From: MED-G105 sp039819085
GTDB lineage: Bacteria > Pseudomonadota > Alphaproteobacteria > Caulobacterales > Parvularculaceae
DNA: 64,000 nucleotides
Reading direction: 5' to 3'
Assembly (NCBI GenBank): GCA_039819085.1
Contig: JBCBSQ010000001.1
Coordinates: 244,619 to 308,618, forward strand
Part shown: in pieces, positions 1 to 8,034 of the stretch
Numbering within the stretch: the stretch's first letter is position 1
Layout of the letters: every line of letters starts with the position of its first letter
The notes under the pieces: model-generated
Databases searched by the model: none
What the model was told of the DNA's origin: nothing
The model's input: the letters and a program-made list of their open reading frames with translations, nothing else
Translations under genes and position numbers: made by a program

Positions 1-908
1 AGGTGGCGGACGCAAGCGGCGCCGAGACTTCAGAGGCGCCCGCCGAAGCGCCGGATGCGGAAGAAACTGCGGACAGCGCGGCTGCTGAGGCGGCGGCGCT
101 CGCGGCGAAGAAACGCGCAGCGTCAGAGGCGTTTCTTCAGGAAAACGCTTCTCGCGACGGCGTCAAGATCACTGAAAGCGGCTTGCAATACCTCGTTCTG
201 GAAGAGGGCGAGGAAGGCGGTTCCAGTCCGTTGCCCACTGATATTGTCGACGTCCACTATGTCGGCACGCTGATTGATGGCGTCGAATTTGATTCCTCAC
301 GCGCGCGCGGCGCGGCGGCCCGTTTTGAAGCCAACAGGGTGATCGAGGGCTGGATTGAAGGCCTTCAGTTGATGAGCGAAGGCGACAAGTATCGCTTTTT
401 CGTTCCGTCGGATCTCGCTTATGGCGAAACCGGGACGCCCGGCGGGCCCATCGGTCCGAATGAAGCCTTGATTTTTGATGTGGAGCTACTGCGCGTGAAT
501 AATCCCGAAAAGAACCTCGCCGCGGCTGAAGCGTTTCTCGCTGAGAACGCGAAGAAAGACGGCGTCTCCGCGACGGAAAGCGGCCTTCAATACAAAGTGC
601 TGAATGAGGGCGACGCGGATGGGTCAAGCCCAAGTGAGGCGAATGTTGTGCGCGTTCACTACGAGGGCCGGCTGCTGAACGGCACGGTGTTCGACAGCTC
701 GTATGAGCGCGGCGAGCCGGCTGAGTTCCCGCTTGGCCGTGTGATTCCGGGCTGGATCGAAGGCGTTCAGCTTATGAGCGTCGGCGACAAGTACCAGTTC
801 TATATCAAGCCGGACCTCGCTTATGGCGCGCGTGGCACGCCAGGCGGCCCGATCGGCCCGAACGAGCTCTTGGTGTTCGATGTGGAGCTCCTTGAGGTCA
901 AGGAGTAG
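1..908 (+). CDS. tandem-domain FKBP-type peptidyl-prolyl isomerase (5' partial)
   Basis: The frame is open from the window edge, so the true start and any export signal are missing; a GTG at 3 is in frame but has no visible ribosome site. Numbered from that GTG, an Ala/Glu-rich linker (1-40) precedes two FKBP units, about residues 43-165 and 178-301. Each opens with a Mip-like stretch (FLQENASRDGV, FLAENAKKDGV, then TESGLQY) and has the FKBP core: VHYVGTL or VHYEGRL, FDSS, VIEGW or VIPGW, and DLAYG with TPGGPIGPNE and FDVELL. FKBPs catalyse prolyl cis-trans isomerisation and often act as periplasmic chaperones; the location here is inferred. Both domains keep the pocket aromatic residues, so both could be active. 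Family call secure. Confidence 0.9.
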   Translation, partial: VADASGAETSEAPAEAPDAEETADSAAAEAAALAAKKRAASEAFLQENASRDGVKITESGLQYLVLEEGEEGGSSPLPTDIVDVHYVGTLIDGVEFDSSRARGAAARFEANRVIEGWIEGLQLMSEGDKYRFFVPSDLAYGETGTPGGPIGPNEALIFDVELLRVNNPEKNLAAAEAFLAENAKKDGVSATESGLQYKVLNEGDADGSSPSEANVVRVHYEGRLLNGTVFDSSYERGEPAEFPLGRVIPGWIEGVQLMSVGDKYQFYIKPDLAYGARGTPGGPIGPNELLVFDVELLEVKE

Positions 909-953
909 GCGCGCAAGCAGGTTATCGCGCACGTATTGCGGCGCGCTTCATCA

Positions 954-977
954 GGATATAAGGATGTCTTTATATCC
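954..977. promoter_or_regulatory. 24-bp near-perfect palindrome upstream of metH, candidate methionine-cycle operator
   Basis: The left half GGATATAAGGAT and right half GTCTTTATATCC agree at 10 of 12 inverted positions. The element ends 13 bases before the ATG at 991 and abuts its AAGGAG ribosome site (978-983). AT-rich ATATAAAG-type palindromes upstream of methionine-cycle genes are bound in alphaproteobacteria by ArsR-type SahR regulators; assignment to SahR is inference. The element could also fold as an RNA hairpin that masks the ribosome site. Confidence 0.6.
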
Positions 978-990
978 AAGGAGCGCGCCC

Positions 991-2076
991 ATGCGAAACC
1001 CTGCGAATGATCCTTTTGGTGGCCGCCAGCCGCGGATCGAGGCGTTGAAGCGCGCCTTGACGGAACGGATTCTGATCCTTGACGGCGCCGCCGGCACCTA
1101 CATCCAGGGCGAGGAACTCGACGAGGCCGGGTATAGAGGCGAGCGCTTTTCCGATTGGGCGTGCGATATTCGCGGCAACAACGACGCGCTTATTCTCTCC
1201 CAGCCGGAGATAATCGGGCGCATGCACGCCGACTATCTGGCGGCGGGCGCCGACATCCTTGAGACAAATACGTTTTCCGCGACGACCATCGCCCAGGGCG
1301 ACTACCAAATGGAAGGCTTGGCGGAAGAGCTCAATGTCGAGGGCGCGCGCCTGGCGCGAGCGGCCGCGGACGCCGCCTCCACATCGGAACGACCGAAATG
1401 GGTCGCCGGCGCGATCGGCCCGACTAACCGCACAGCGTCGATTTCGCCGGACGTCAACGATCCCGGCAAACGCAACGTCGATTTTGACGAACTCGCCGCG
1501 GCGTATGGGCAAGCGGCGCGCGGCCTGCTTACGGGCGGCGCCGACGCAATTCTCATTGAAACCATCTTCGACACACTGAACGCAAAGGCCGCGATCTACG
1601 CCGTCGAAGCGCTATTCGACGAAGTCGGCTTTGATGTGCCGGTGATGCTCTCCGTGACGATCACCGACCAGTCCGGCCGCACGCTGTCGGGCCAGACGCC
1701 AGAGGCGTTCTGGCACTCAGTGAAGCACGCCAAGCCGCTGGTGGTCGGCGTAAACTGCGCCCTTGGACCCGATCTCATGAGACCCTTCGTGGCTGACATT
1801 GCGCGAGCGGCGAATTGCTATGTTTCGGCCTATCCGAATGCTGGATTGCCAAATGCTTTCGGTGGCTATGATGAAACTCCTCAGTCAATGCAGGAGCATC
1901 TCGGGGAATGGGCGAGGGCCGGACTCGTGAACATTCTAGGCGGTTGCTGCGGGACAACGCCGGCCCATATCTCCGCCTTCGCTGAAGCCGCTGAGGGCGT
2001 TGAACCGCGCGTTCCGGCGTCTCGGCCGGATGCGCTTCGGCTTTCGGGTCTTGAGCCGTTTGAATTGGCGGTTTGA
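991..2076 (+). CDS. metH: methionine synthase, homocysteine/zinc half (split MetH N-terminal module)
   Basis: Homocysteine S-methyltransferase module of cobalamin-dependent methionine synthase, 361 residues. It opens with LILDGAAGTYIQ and has the three zinc/thiolate cysteines: C256 (GVNCALG) and C319-C320 (GGCCGTTP). It ends at LSGLEPFELAV, just where a full-length MetH would continue into the folate-binding domain, so it looks like the first protein of a split MetH, known in Caulobacter relatives. The partner with folate, cobalamin and activation domains is not next door: argE follows, and the 98-base gap has no MetH-like sequence. ATG 991 was chosen over upstream starts because AAGGAG lies 7 bases before it. 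A 24-bp palindrome immediately upstream suggests regulation. Confidence 0.88.
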   Translation: MRNPANDPFGGRQPRIEALKRALTERILILDGAAGTYIQGEELDEAGYRGERFSDWACDIRGNNDALILSQPEIIGRMHADYLAAGADILETNTFSATTIAQGDYQMEGLAEELNVEGARLARAAADAASTSERPKWVAGAIGPTNRTASISPDVNDPGKRNVDFDELAAAYGQAARGLLTGGADAILIETIFDTLNAKAAIYAVEALFDEVGFDVPVMLSVTITDQSGRTLSGQTPEAFWHSVKHAKPLVVGVNCALGPDLMRPFVADIARAANCYVSAYPNAGLPNAFGGYDETPQSMQEHLGEWARAGLVNILGGCCGTTPAHISAFAEAAEGVEPRVPASRPDALRLSGLEPFELAV

Positions 2077-2174
2077 GCCCGCGTTTCGCGTCAGCGGCGG
2101 CGCGTTGACCGAACGCAACAGAACAGTCACCTTCGGCGGCCAGATTTCACAGCCCGCTATCTCGGAGCGCCCGC

Positions 2175-3377
2175 ATGTCCGCCGTCAATGCCCAATCGAT
2201 CGCGTTTGACCGTTTGGATAATCTTGGCCCTCAGGTCGAATGGCTCGAAAGGCTTGTTGGGTTCGACACGACGTCGTCGAAGTCGAATCTCGGCCTGATA
2301 GACTGCGCCGAAGCGCACCTCGCCGCGCATGGCGCTGAGTGCCATCGCGTGATGAATGAGGAGGGGACGAAGGCCAATCTCTACGCCGTCATCGGGCCGA
2401 AGGTGGAAGGCGGCGTCGTTTTGTCCGGCCACACGGACGTCGTGCCCGTGGATGGTCAGGACTGGCGCACGGATCCGTGGACGCTTGTCGAACGGGACGG
2501 CAAGCTCTTTGGACGCGGCACTTGCGATATGAAGTCTTTCTCCGCGATCGCGTTGTCGCTGGCGCCGCAAATGGCCGCCGCCAGTCTGAAGCGGCCGATT
2601 ATCTTCGCTCTTTCATACGATGAAGAAATCGGCTGCCTTGGCGCGCCGAGCATGATCGAGGAGATCGCCGGCAAGCTGCCTCTACCTTCCGCGGTGATTG
2701 TCGGTGAGCCGACCATGATGAAGGTCGTGGATGGCCATAAAGGCATCGCCGCTTTCCGCACCAGCGTCCTCGGACACACGACCCATTCAAGCCAGACGGA
2801 TCGGGGCGTGTCGGCGGTCGAGGCGGGCGCGAAACTGATCGCGAAGATTTCGGCTATTCGCGCCGCGCGCGCCGATGCGGCGGACCCGGATTGCCCGTTT
2901 GTCCCGCCCTATTCGACAATGACGGTCAATGTCGTGAACGGCGGCACTCAACTGAACATTATGGCCGCCGAGTGCGTTTTCGATTGGGATTGCCGGGTCA
3001 TCCCGGGCGAAACCTCCAGGGAGGTGCTCGAAGAGTTCGAAGACTATGCTCGCGGCGTGCAAAGCGAGATGCGCAAAATCGCCGCCGGCTGCCGTATTTC
3101 CACGGAACAATTGACCGACGTGCCGCCCTTGCGGCCGGACGCGGACAACCCGGCTGCTGATCTCGCAAAAGCCATTACAGGCCATAACGCCACCGAGGTC
3201 GTCTCCTATGCGGCGGAGGCCGGCCAGTTCCAGGAGGCTGGCATGGCGACGGTCGTGTGCGGCCCCGGCTCGATCGACCAGGCCCACCAGGCTGATGAGT
3301 TCATCGCGGTCGACCAGATCGCTGAGGGCCGGCGCTTTATTGAAAAGTTGATAACACGCCTCAGCGCTTCCGGTTAA
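2175..3377 (+). CDS. argE: acetylornithine deacetylase
   Basis: M20-family metallohydrolase of 400 residues that removes the acetyl group from N-acetylornithine in arginine synthesis in the cytoplasm. Visible motifs are SGHTDVVPVDGQDW (first metal His and Asp), GRGTCDMKSF (bridging Asp), YDEEIG (catalytic Glu and metal Glu) and GEPTMMKVVDGHKG, with a dimerisation domain in the middle (GHTTHSS onwards) and a late metal His near AHQADEF. Length matches ArgE. The ATG at 2175 follows a GGAG. Other M20A deacylases such as succinyl-diaminopimelate desuccinylase are less likely because GEPTxMKVVxGHKG is the ArgE form. Confidence 0.85.
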   Translation: MSAVNAQSIAFDRLDNLGPQVEWLERLVGFDTTSSKSNLGLIDCAEAHLAAHGAECHRVMNEEGTKANLYAVIGPKVEGGVVLSGHTDVVPVDGQDWRTDPWTLVERDGKLFGRGTCDMKSFSAIALSLAPQMAAASLKRPIIFALSYDEEIGCLGAPSMIEEIAGKLPLPSAVIVGEPTMMKVVDGHKGIAAFRTSVLGHTTHSSQTDRGVSAVEAGAKLIAKISAIRAARADAADPDCPFVPPYSTMTVNVVNGGTQLNIMAAECVFDWDCRVIPGETSREVLEEFEDYARGVQSEMRKIAAGCRISTEQLTDVPPLRPDADNPAADLAKAITGHNATEVVSYAAEAGQFQEAGMATVVCGPGSIDQAHQADEFIAVDQIAEGRRFIEKLITRLSASG

Positions 3378-3459
3378 CGCTCTGAATACCTCCGTAATGG
3401 GAACGTCGCCGCGATAAACGTGCGGCGCATGCTTTACGTGCGATTTACGTTGACCTGCG

Positions 3460-4902
3460 ATGGTCGCCGCCATTGACTGGCAGCTATGCGAGCGCGCGGA
3501 CGTGAAGCGTATTTCCCAATGCCGGGCCTGCGGGTCCGGCGCACTCACCACGGTATTCTCAATCGACGCCCGCTATGCGCCAGGGAGCGTCCAATCGAGG
3601 CGAAAGTCGGCCGCGCCGCAATTTAAGGAAGCGCGGGGCGCCGCCTCAAGCATCGAATATGTCGTATGCGATCCGACAGTCGACGTGAACGCGTGCGGGC
3701 TGTTGCAGCGCGCGAGCGTCGATGGCGACATGGTCGACGTGGATCGTCCACCCTCGGGGGGAATGAGGTCCACGCGGAACTATCTTCGCGGCGCGGCGAC
3801 TGAAGCGCTTGAGATGATCTCCGGCCGCGATTGCGCCGCGCTCGACATAGGCTGCTCCGACGGCACGCTCTTGTCCTATTATCCGCGGTGGGTGGAGCGA
3901 TATGGCGTCGAAGCAAGCGGCTTTGTGAACGGGGTCGGCCCTTGGGCGACGACGACGCAGGCGACGTTCCCTTCCCGCGAGGCGGCGACCGCACTCGGCG
4001 CGAAGGTGTTTGACATTATCACTGCGATATCGGTCCTGGAGGACGCCGCCGAACCGCGTCCTTTTTTGACGACGGCGAAATCGCTTTTGTCCGATGACGG
4101 CGTTCTGGTTGTCGAGACGCTCTATGCGCCGATGACTCTGACCCGGGCGGGCGTGGATGCGGTTCATGAACGTCGCGCGGCCATTTACTGCCTTGCTTCG
4201 CTTGAACGATTGTTCCGTGACTGTGGCCTCAAGATTTTTAGGGGTGTGCTGACGGATAAGGATGGCGGGTCGATACGGGTTTTCGCGACGCACGCCGACT
4301 ATGACGAATACGACTTCGAGCCATGGTACGAGCGGCTCGCTCGGCTCTGGGATGAGGAAAACGCGCTGGCGCTCCGACTTGCGTCGCCATATCAGGCGTT
4401 TGAACGCCGTGTTTCCGCTGCTCGCACGGCGTTCGAGGCGCTTGTCCAGGAAGCGGCGGAGGAAGGCGACGTCATCCATCTGATCGGCGCGGGACCCGCC
4501 GCCGCGGAGCTTTACGCTTGGTCGGGAAAGGGCAGGGACGCGATCGAGGTGGCGATCGCGCACTATGAGCCGCGGCCTGATGAACGGCTCTGCGCGAATG
4601 GGCCGCCAATGATCAGCGAAGCCGAAGCGCAGGCGATGGAGCCGGACTGTTTCATCGCGCCCTTCGCCTATAAACGCGACATGCTTGAGCGGTGGCGTGA
4701 GCCGATTTTACGTGGGGCGCGGATGATTTTCGCAGGGCCTCGGCCCCATGTCGTCACGGCCGCAAATTACGCCACGGAATTCGGCAAGACGTTGGCGACG
4801 GCCGAAGGCGGCGCCGGTCCGGAAACCTTGAGGTCGATTCTCGGCGCGGTGGGCGGTCCCCAGCTTGTCGTCGAGGGCGGAAAGCTGGCGAACGCCTCTT
4901 AG
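3460..4902 (+). CDS. class I SAM-dependent methyltransferase, C-methyltransferase type
   Basis: A 480-residue protein with the three-part layout of sugar or polyketide C-methyltransferases. An N-terminal zinc-type module has CRACGSG and a later CGLLQ (about residues 20-85), the central Rossmann domain has the SAM motif ALDIGCSDGTLL (about 127-138), and the C-terminal domain starts at IHLIGAGPAAAELYAW. The match to the Methyltransf_13/23/14 layout is from recognition. The substrate is unknown. An epimerase gene lies 1.1 kb downstream, but a phosphatase gene on the other strand intervenes, so no operon is implied. The start is uncertain: ATG 3460 or GTG 3502, neither with a clear ribosome site. 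Confidence 0.7.
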   Translation: MVAAIDWQLCERADVKRISQCRACGSGALTTVFSIDARYAPGSVQSRRKSAAPQFKEARGAASSIEYVVCDPTVDVNACGLLQRASVDGDMVDVDRPPSGGMRSTRNYLRGAATEALEMISGRDCAALDIGCSDGTLLSYYPRWVERYGVEASGFVNGVGPWATTTQATFPSREAATALGAKVFDIITAISVLEDAAEPRPFLTTAKSLLSDDGVLVVETLYAPMTLTRAGVDAVHERRAAIYCLASLERLFRDCGLKIFRGVLTDKDGGSIRVFATHADYDEYDFEPWYERLARLWDEENALALRLASPYQAFERRVSAARTAFEALVQEAAEEGDVIHLIGAGPAAAELYAWSGKGRDAIEVAIAHYEPRPDERLCANGPPMISEAEAQAMEPDCFIAPFAYKRDMLERWREPILRGARMIFAGPRPHVVTAANYATEFGKTLATAEGGAGPETLRSILGAVGGPQLVVEGGKLANAS

Positions 4903-4974
4903 AAGACCCCCATATGACGCGCGTTCGGTTCGCCGTCCCGAAACCCAACCCGCCAAGAAGACAAAACATCAATT

Positions 4975-5006
4975 GGACGCGGCGGCGTTGAAGCGTCGGC
5001 GCGTCC
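4975..5006. terminator. hairpin between convergent genes, possible bidirectional terminator
   Basis: Arms 4975-4987 and 4994-5006 pair at 11 of 13 positions around a TTGAAG loop. The hairpin lies between the convergent methyltransferase and phosphatase genes. There is no T-run on either side, so intrinsic termination is only a possibility. Confidence 0.35.
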
Positions 5007-5029
5007 GACGTTGCGGCGAGGCCGCCGAC

Positions 5030-5782
5030 TTAAGGGCCTGCGGGTCCTTCGACGCTAATGAAACGCCGGCTCGGGCCGTCGATTTCAACCGCTGACAAGG
5101 CGCCGGACCAAACGGCGCCGGTGTCAACGCCGATGCGCCATCCCTGGTCCAAGGGTTTCCGGGTGGGATGGTGTCCGTGGACAATCGTCTTTTCAGGTCG
5201 CGCACTGGCGGGCGCGTTGTGGAACGCCTCCCTGATCCACAAGAGATCCCGTTCATCCTGATCGCAGAGCGCGACGCCGGGCCGGATCCCTGCGTGGACG
5301 AAGTAATAGTCGCCCGCCTCATAAGAAAGGCGCAAGCCGCGAAGAAACCTCAAGTGCGCGTCCGGCATCCGATCACGGAGTTCAGCCGCCAGATCGCCCG
5401 GCGCGCGCGCCAATGGCCGTTCGACGCGGTAACTCTCCATCGTTTCAACGCCGCCCCATTCAAGCCAGGCGTCGTGTCGGTCAGGGTCTTCGAGAAAACT
5501 CAACAGGGCCGCCTCGTGGTTTCCTTTCAGAAGGACAGTCTTCGGCTCCTCTTTCTGGAGTGAGATGAGGCGTTGAATGACCTCTGCGGATGCTGGACCC
5601 CGGTCCACATAGTCGCCGAGAAAGACGAGGCGCTTTGGTTTCGTGCTTGGCGCTGAATTGATGCGCGCGATCATCGCATCCAAAAGATCGACGCGGCCAT
5701 GGACGTCGCCGATCGCATAGAGCGTTTCGTCCAATGGGCCAGCGGCCTGATTCGCGCCTCGTTGAAGAAACCGTCCAATCAT
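5030..5782 (-). CDS. PPP-family metallophosphatase (serine/threonine phosphatase type)
   Basis: A 250-residue protein with all PPP-superfamily metal motifs in order: GDVHG, GDYVDRGP, KGNHE, then HAGIRPG and HGHHP. These residues build the two-metal site that hydrolyses phosphoesters. The size and spacing resemble bacterial PrpA/PrpB protein phosphatases and the related diadenosine tetraphosphatase ApaH; sequence alone does not separate them, though the short length and GDYVDRGPAS favour the PrpA-like group. The gene stands alone, convergent with the methyltransferase gene and divergent from the epimerase gene. The ATG at 5782 has only a weak ribosome site. Confidence 0.82.
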   Translation of the reverse strand: MIGRFLQRGANQAAGPLDETLYAIGDVHGRVDLLDAMIARINSAPSTKPKRLVFLGDYVDRGPASAEVIQRLISLQKEEPKTVLLKGNHEAALLSFLEDPDRHDAWLEWGGVETMESYRVERPLARAPGDLAAELRDRMPDAHLRFLRGLRLSYEAGDYYFVHAGIRPGVALCDQDERDLLWIREAFHNAPASARPEKTIVHGHHPTRKPLDQGWRIGVDTGAVWSGALSAVEIDGPSRRFISVEGPAGP

Positions 5783-6008
5783 TTCCAGTCTGGTATAGCG
5801 TCATTTCTCTATGATCGCCTAAGGCGGCGTTACCTAGCGCTGGCGCACAACGCCCCGACTGCGCCGGCGTGTAGAACCCGACGATCGTCTTCGCTTCGAC
5901 TTCCTCGCGAGCGCTGATATATGCGCGGGAGGGTTCAGGTCGAGCGCCGAGCGGCCTCCTTTTGGCGCAGAGACCAGAGTTCATGCTCGTCACCAATGGA
6001 GAGACCTT

Positions 6009-6998
6009 ATGGCCGTCCTGGTCACTGGCGGCGCAGGATATGTCGGCGCTCACATGCTCCTCGCGTTGGAAGCCGCGGGCGAGACCGTGGTGGCGGTTGA
6101 CGACCTGTCCTCCGGCGCGGTTTGGCTGACGCCGGACCCCTCGCGGCTCTTGCGTGGCGATATCGGTGATTCCGCGTTTATCGCGCGCGTGATTGATGAC
6201 TACGCCGTGAAGGAAGTCGTTCACTTTGGCGGCGCGACCCTTGTGACGGACTCGCTTAGCCGGCCACTCGACTATTTTCGCAAGAACGCCGCCAACGCCT
6301 TGACGTTGATCGAGACCTGCGTCGCGAAAGGCGTAGCGCGGATCATCTTGTCATCGACCGCGTCCGTATACGGCACGCCCGATGTCTCCCCGGTAAGTGA
6401 GCCGGCTCCGGTCCGCTCCATCACGCCCTATGGCGCGTCGATGGCGATGGCCGAGCGGATGCTCACCGACGCCGCGGCGGCGCATGGGTTGGACTACATG
6501 GTCCTGCGATATTTCAACGTGGCTGGCGCCGACCCGGATCTCAGGGCCGGTCAAATAGGCAAGCCGACCCACCTCGTGCGGGTCGCCGCTCAGATTGCTG
6601 TTGGCGCGCGGCGGGAGAAACTCCAGATCTTTGGGGTGGACTATCCGACGCCGGACGGAACGGCCATCCGCGACTATGTCCATGTGAGCGACCTCGCTGA
6701 CGCGCATCTTGCAGCGCTTAGACGCCTGAGGTCAGGCGGCCCTTCGGCGACGCTGAATTGCGGTTATGGCCGAGGCTATTCGGTGCGCGAAGTGGTTGAG
6801 GCCGTTGAACGCGTCACCGGCGCGGCGCTGCCTCAGGAAGACGGCCCGCGGCGGGCGGGCGACCCCCCGCAATTGATCGCTGACAGCGCGATGATCCGGT
6901 CGATGCTCGACTGGCGGCCGCGTTATGACGAGATCGACATTATTGTCAGCACCGCCATTGACTGGGAGCGCAAGCTAAGCCGCGCGTCTTCTCGTTAA
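6009..6998 (+). CDS. galE: UDP-glucose 4-epimerase homologue with catalytic Lys replaced by Met
   Basis: Extended short-chain dehydrogenase of 329 residues. The NAD site is VTGGAGYVGAHM, and further GalE features are SSTASVYGTPD, LRYFNVAGAD, GTAIRDYVHVSDLADAH and NCGYGRGYSV. GalE interconverts UDP-glucose and UDP-galactose for surface polysaccharide. In this family the active site is Tyr-x-x-x-Lys; here it reads Y141-G-A-S-M145, the ATG codon (6441-6443) being one base from the expected AAG. Lys normally binds the nicotinamide ribose and lowers the Tyr pKa, so activity is doubtful unless compensated. The rest of the protein is intact. The ATG follows GGAGA by 6 bases. Confidence 0.85.
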   Translation: MAVLVTGGAGYVGAHMLLALEAAGETVVAVDDLSSGAVWLTPDPSRLLRGDIGDSAFIARVIDDYAVKEVVHFGGATLVTDSLSRPLDYFRKNAANALTLIETCVAKGVARIILSSTASVYGTPDVSPVSEPAPVRSITPYGASMAMAERMLTDAAAAHGLDYMVLRYFNVAGADPDLRAGQIGKPTHLVRVAAQIAVGARREKLQIFGVDYPTPDGTAIRDYVHVSDLADAHLAALRRLRSGGPSATLNCGYGRGYSVREVVEAVERVTGAALPQEDGPRRAGDPPQLIADSAMIRSMLDWRPRYDEIDIIVSTAIDWERKLSRASSR

Positions 6999-7055
6999 CC
7001 GGACCGGCCTATCTTCAACCGAGCGACGGCGGACGGCGGGAGCGAGCTTCAGCAC

Positions 7056-7484
7056 ATGATCTTTTCGGCCATCAAGTGGGCGTTTCGGCTCGCCTTTCCG
7101 CTTTTGCTCGCGCTCGTGACCTACGAAACCGTGACGCCTGATCCAGGCGAGCCCGCCGGGGCCTCGTTAGCGAATTGGATCGCCGTTGCGCTTTTCAACG
7201 ACGACGCGTTTGCGGACAAGGTTGGGCACTTTATGGCGTATGCAAGCCTTTCGGGCGCGCTGACGCTCGCTCAATACGCAAGCTTGCGGACCTCCGCGAT
7301 CGGCGTTGCGGCTCTGGCGCTCTATGGCGCCGCGCTTGAAGGCGTTCAGGGGCTATCCCCAAATCGTTACACGGATTTATGGGATGGGGCGGCGAATGCG
7401 GCCGGCGGCGTGTGCGCGTATCTAATCGGCGCGGCGTTGGTTCTCGCCATGCGCCGGGTCGCGCTGCGGTCTGAAGAAGATTGA
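7056..7484 (+). CDS. VanZ-like family membrane protein
   Basis: A 142-residue protein with about four hydrophobic segments (near residues 4-24, 60-78, 80-100 and 115-133). The VanZ-type signature is present: DKVGHFMAYASLSGAL, then EGVQGLSPNRYTDLWDGAANAAGG, with polar residues placed in membrane helices. Members of this family are inner-membrane proteins of unknown activity, named after a teicoplanin-resistance gene; no resistance role is implied. The gene lies 57 bases after galE on the same strand and may be cotranscribed. Confidence 0.72.
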   Translation: MIFSAIKWAFRLAFPLLLALVTYETVTPDPGEPAGASLANWIAVALFNDDAFADKVGHFMAYASLSGALTLAQYASLRTSAIGVAALALYGAALEGVQGLSPNRYTDLWDGAANAAGGVCAYLIGAALVLAMRRVALRSEED

Positions 7485-7539
7485 GGGTCGGATGGAGGAT
7501 TGGCCATCAACTCAACGGTGTTCCGGGCAAATGGTCCGT

Positions 7540-7575
7540 CCGCGCCGCAACGCCCTTGTTGGGAGCGCGGCGCGG
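7540..7575. repeat. GC-rich inverted repeat downstream of the small ORF
   Basis: Arms CCGCGCCGC (7540-7548) and GCGGCGCGG (7567-7575) are perfect 9-base complements around an 18-base loop, itself partly self-complementary (CCC/GGG). It sits 22 bases beyond the stop of the 29-residue minus-strand ORF and could end its transcript, but no T-run follows. Confidence 0.35.
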
Positions 7576-7597
7576 ATCGTCCGTCCCAGCCATCGTC

Positions 7598-7687
7598 TTA
7601 CGCTACGCTGACGAAGGTGTAGGCGGCCGGGGCGAAAGCGGCGGTAAGGACCGACACCGTAACGAGGACTGCAAACAACTTATCCAT
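7598..7687 (-). CDS. 29-residue hydrophobic small protein
   Basis: A 90-base ORF with an ATG at 7687 and a GGGAG ribosome site 7 bases upstream. The peptide begins MDKLFAVLVTVSVLTAAFAP and ends AAYTFVSVA. A charged start, a hydrophobic run and an AFA-type cleavage-like motif resemble a lone signal peptide or a single-pass membrane microprotein. It lies in a 550-base gap, on the same strand as the ChrR gene upstream but 347 bases from it. Evidence is limited to the ribosome site, the composition and a flanking inverted repeat. Confidence 0.5.
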   Translation of the reverse strand: MDKLFAVLVTVSVLTAAFAPAAYTFVSVA

Positions 7688-8034
7688 GATCAAACTCCCT
7701 GTTTTCTTGCGACGAGCTTCAGTTAGGGTGCGCGCCGCCAGGAAAAAAGGCGTTGCGCCAGCGGCTTAGCGCAGCGCGGCCTCAGTTCGTCGAAAGCTCT
7801 CAGGATGCGGATCGGTTCGTCGACGCAGGTGGTCGGCTCGCCTTTTTGAGGTCCCCGCGCCGACGTTCGACAACCTTAGGGGCCCGGCACAGTCAACTCC
7901 GGTGACCCGTTGGGAGAGCAGGTTGTACGCCAGCGCGCAAAATCTTGCCGAAAAGAAGAAAAGACCCGCAGCCGAAGCCGCGAGCCTTTCCTTGGGGGAG
8001 CCTTGGACCGTCTTTTGCAGACGGGAGTTAAAGT
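7688..8034. other. intergenic stretch between chrR and the 29-residue ORF
   Basis: No convincing gene. It contains a small perfect hairpin (8008-8024, arms CCGTCT and AGACGG, loop TTTGC) just after the ChrR stop, with no T-run, which may end the sigma/ChrR transcript. The promoter of the small ORF should lie in the right-to-left reading of about 7700-7800. An open frame at 7766-8113 has no family features. Confidence 0.4.

Noticed and set aside
2787..3551. 254-residue minus-strand frame opposite argE
   Set aside because: Shadow of argE in GC-rich DNA; no recognisable motifs.
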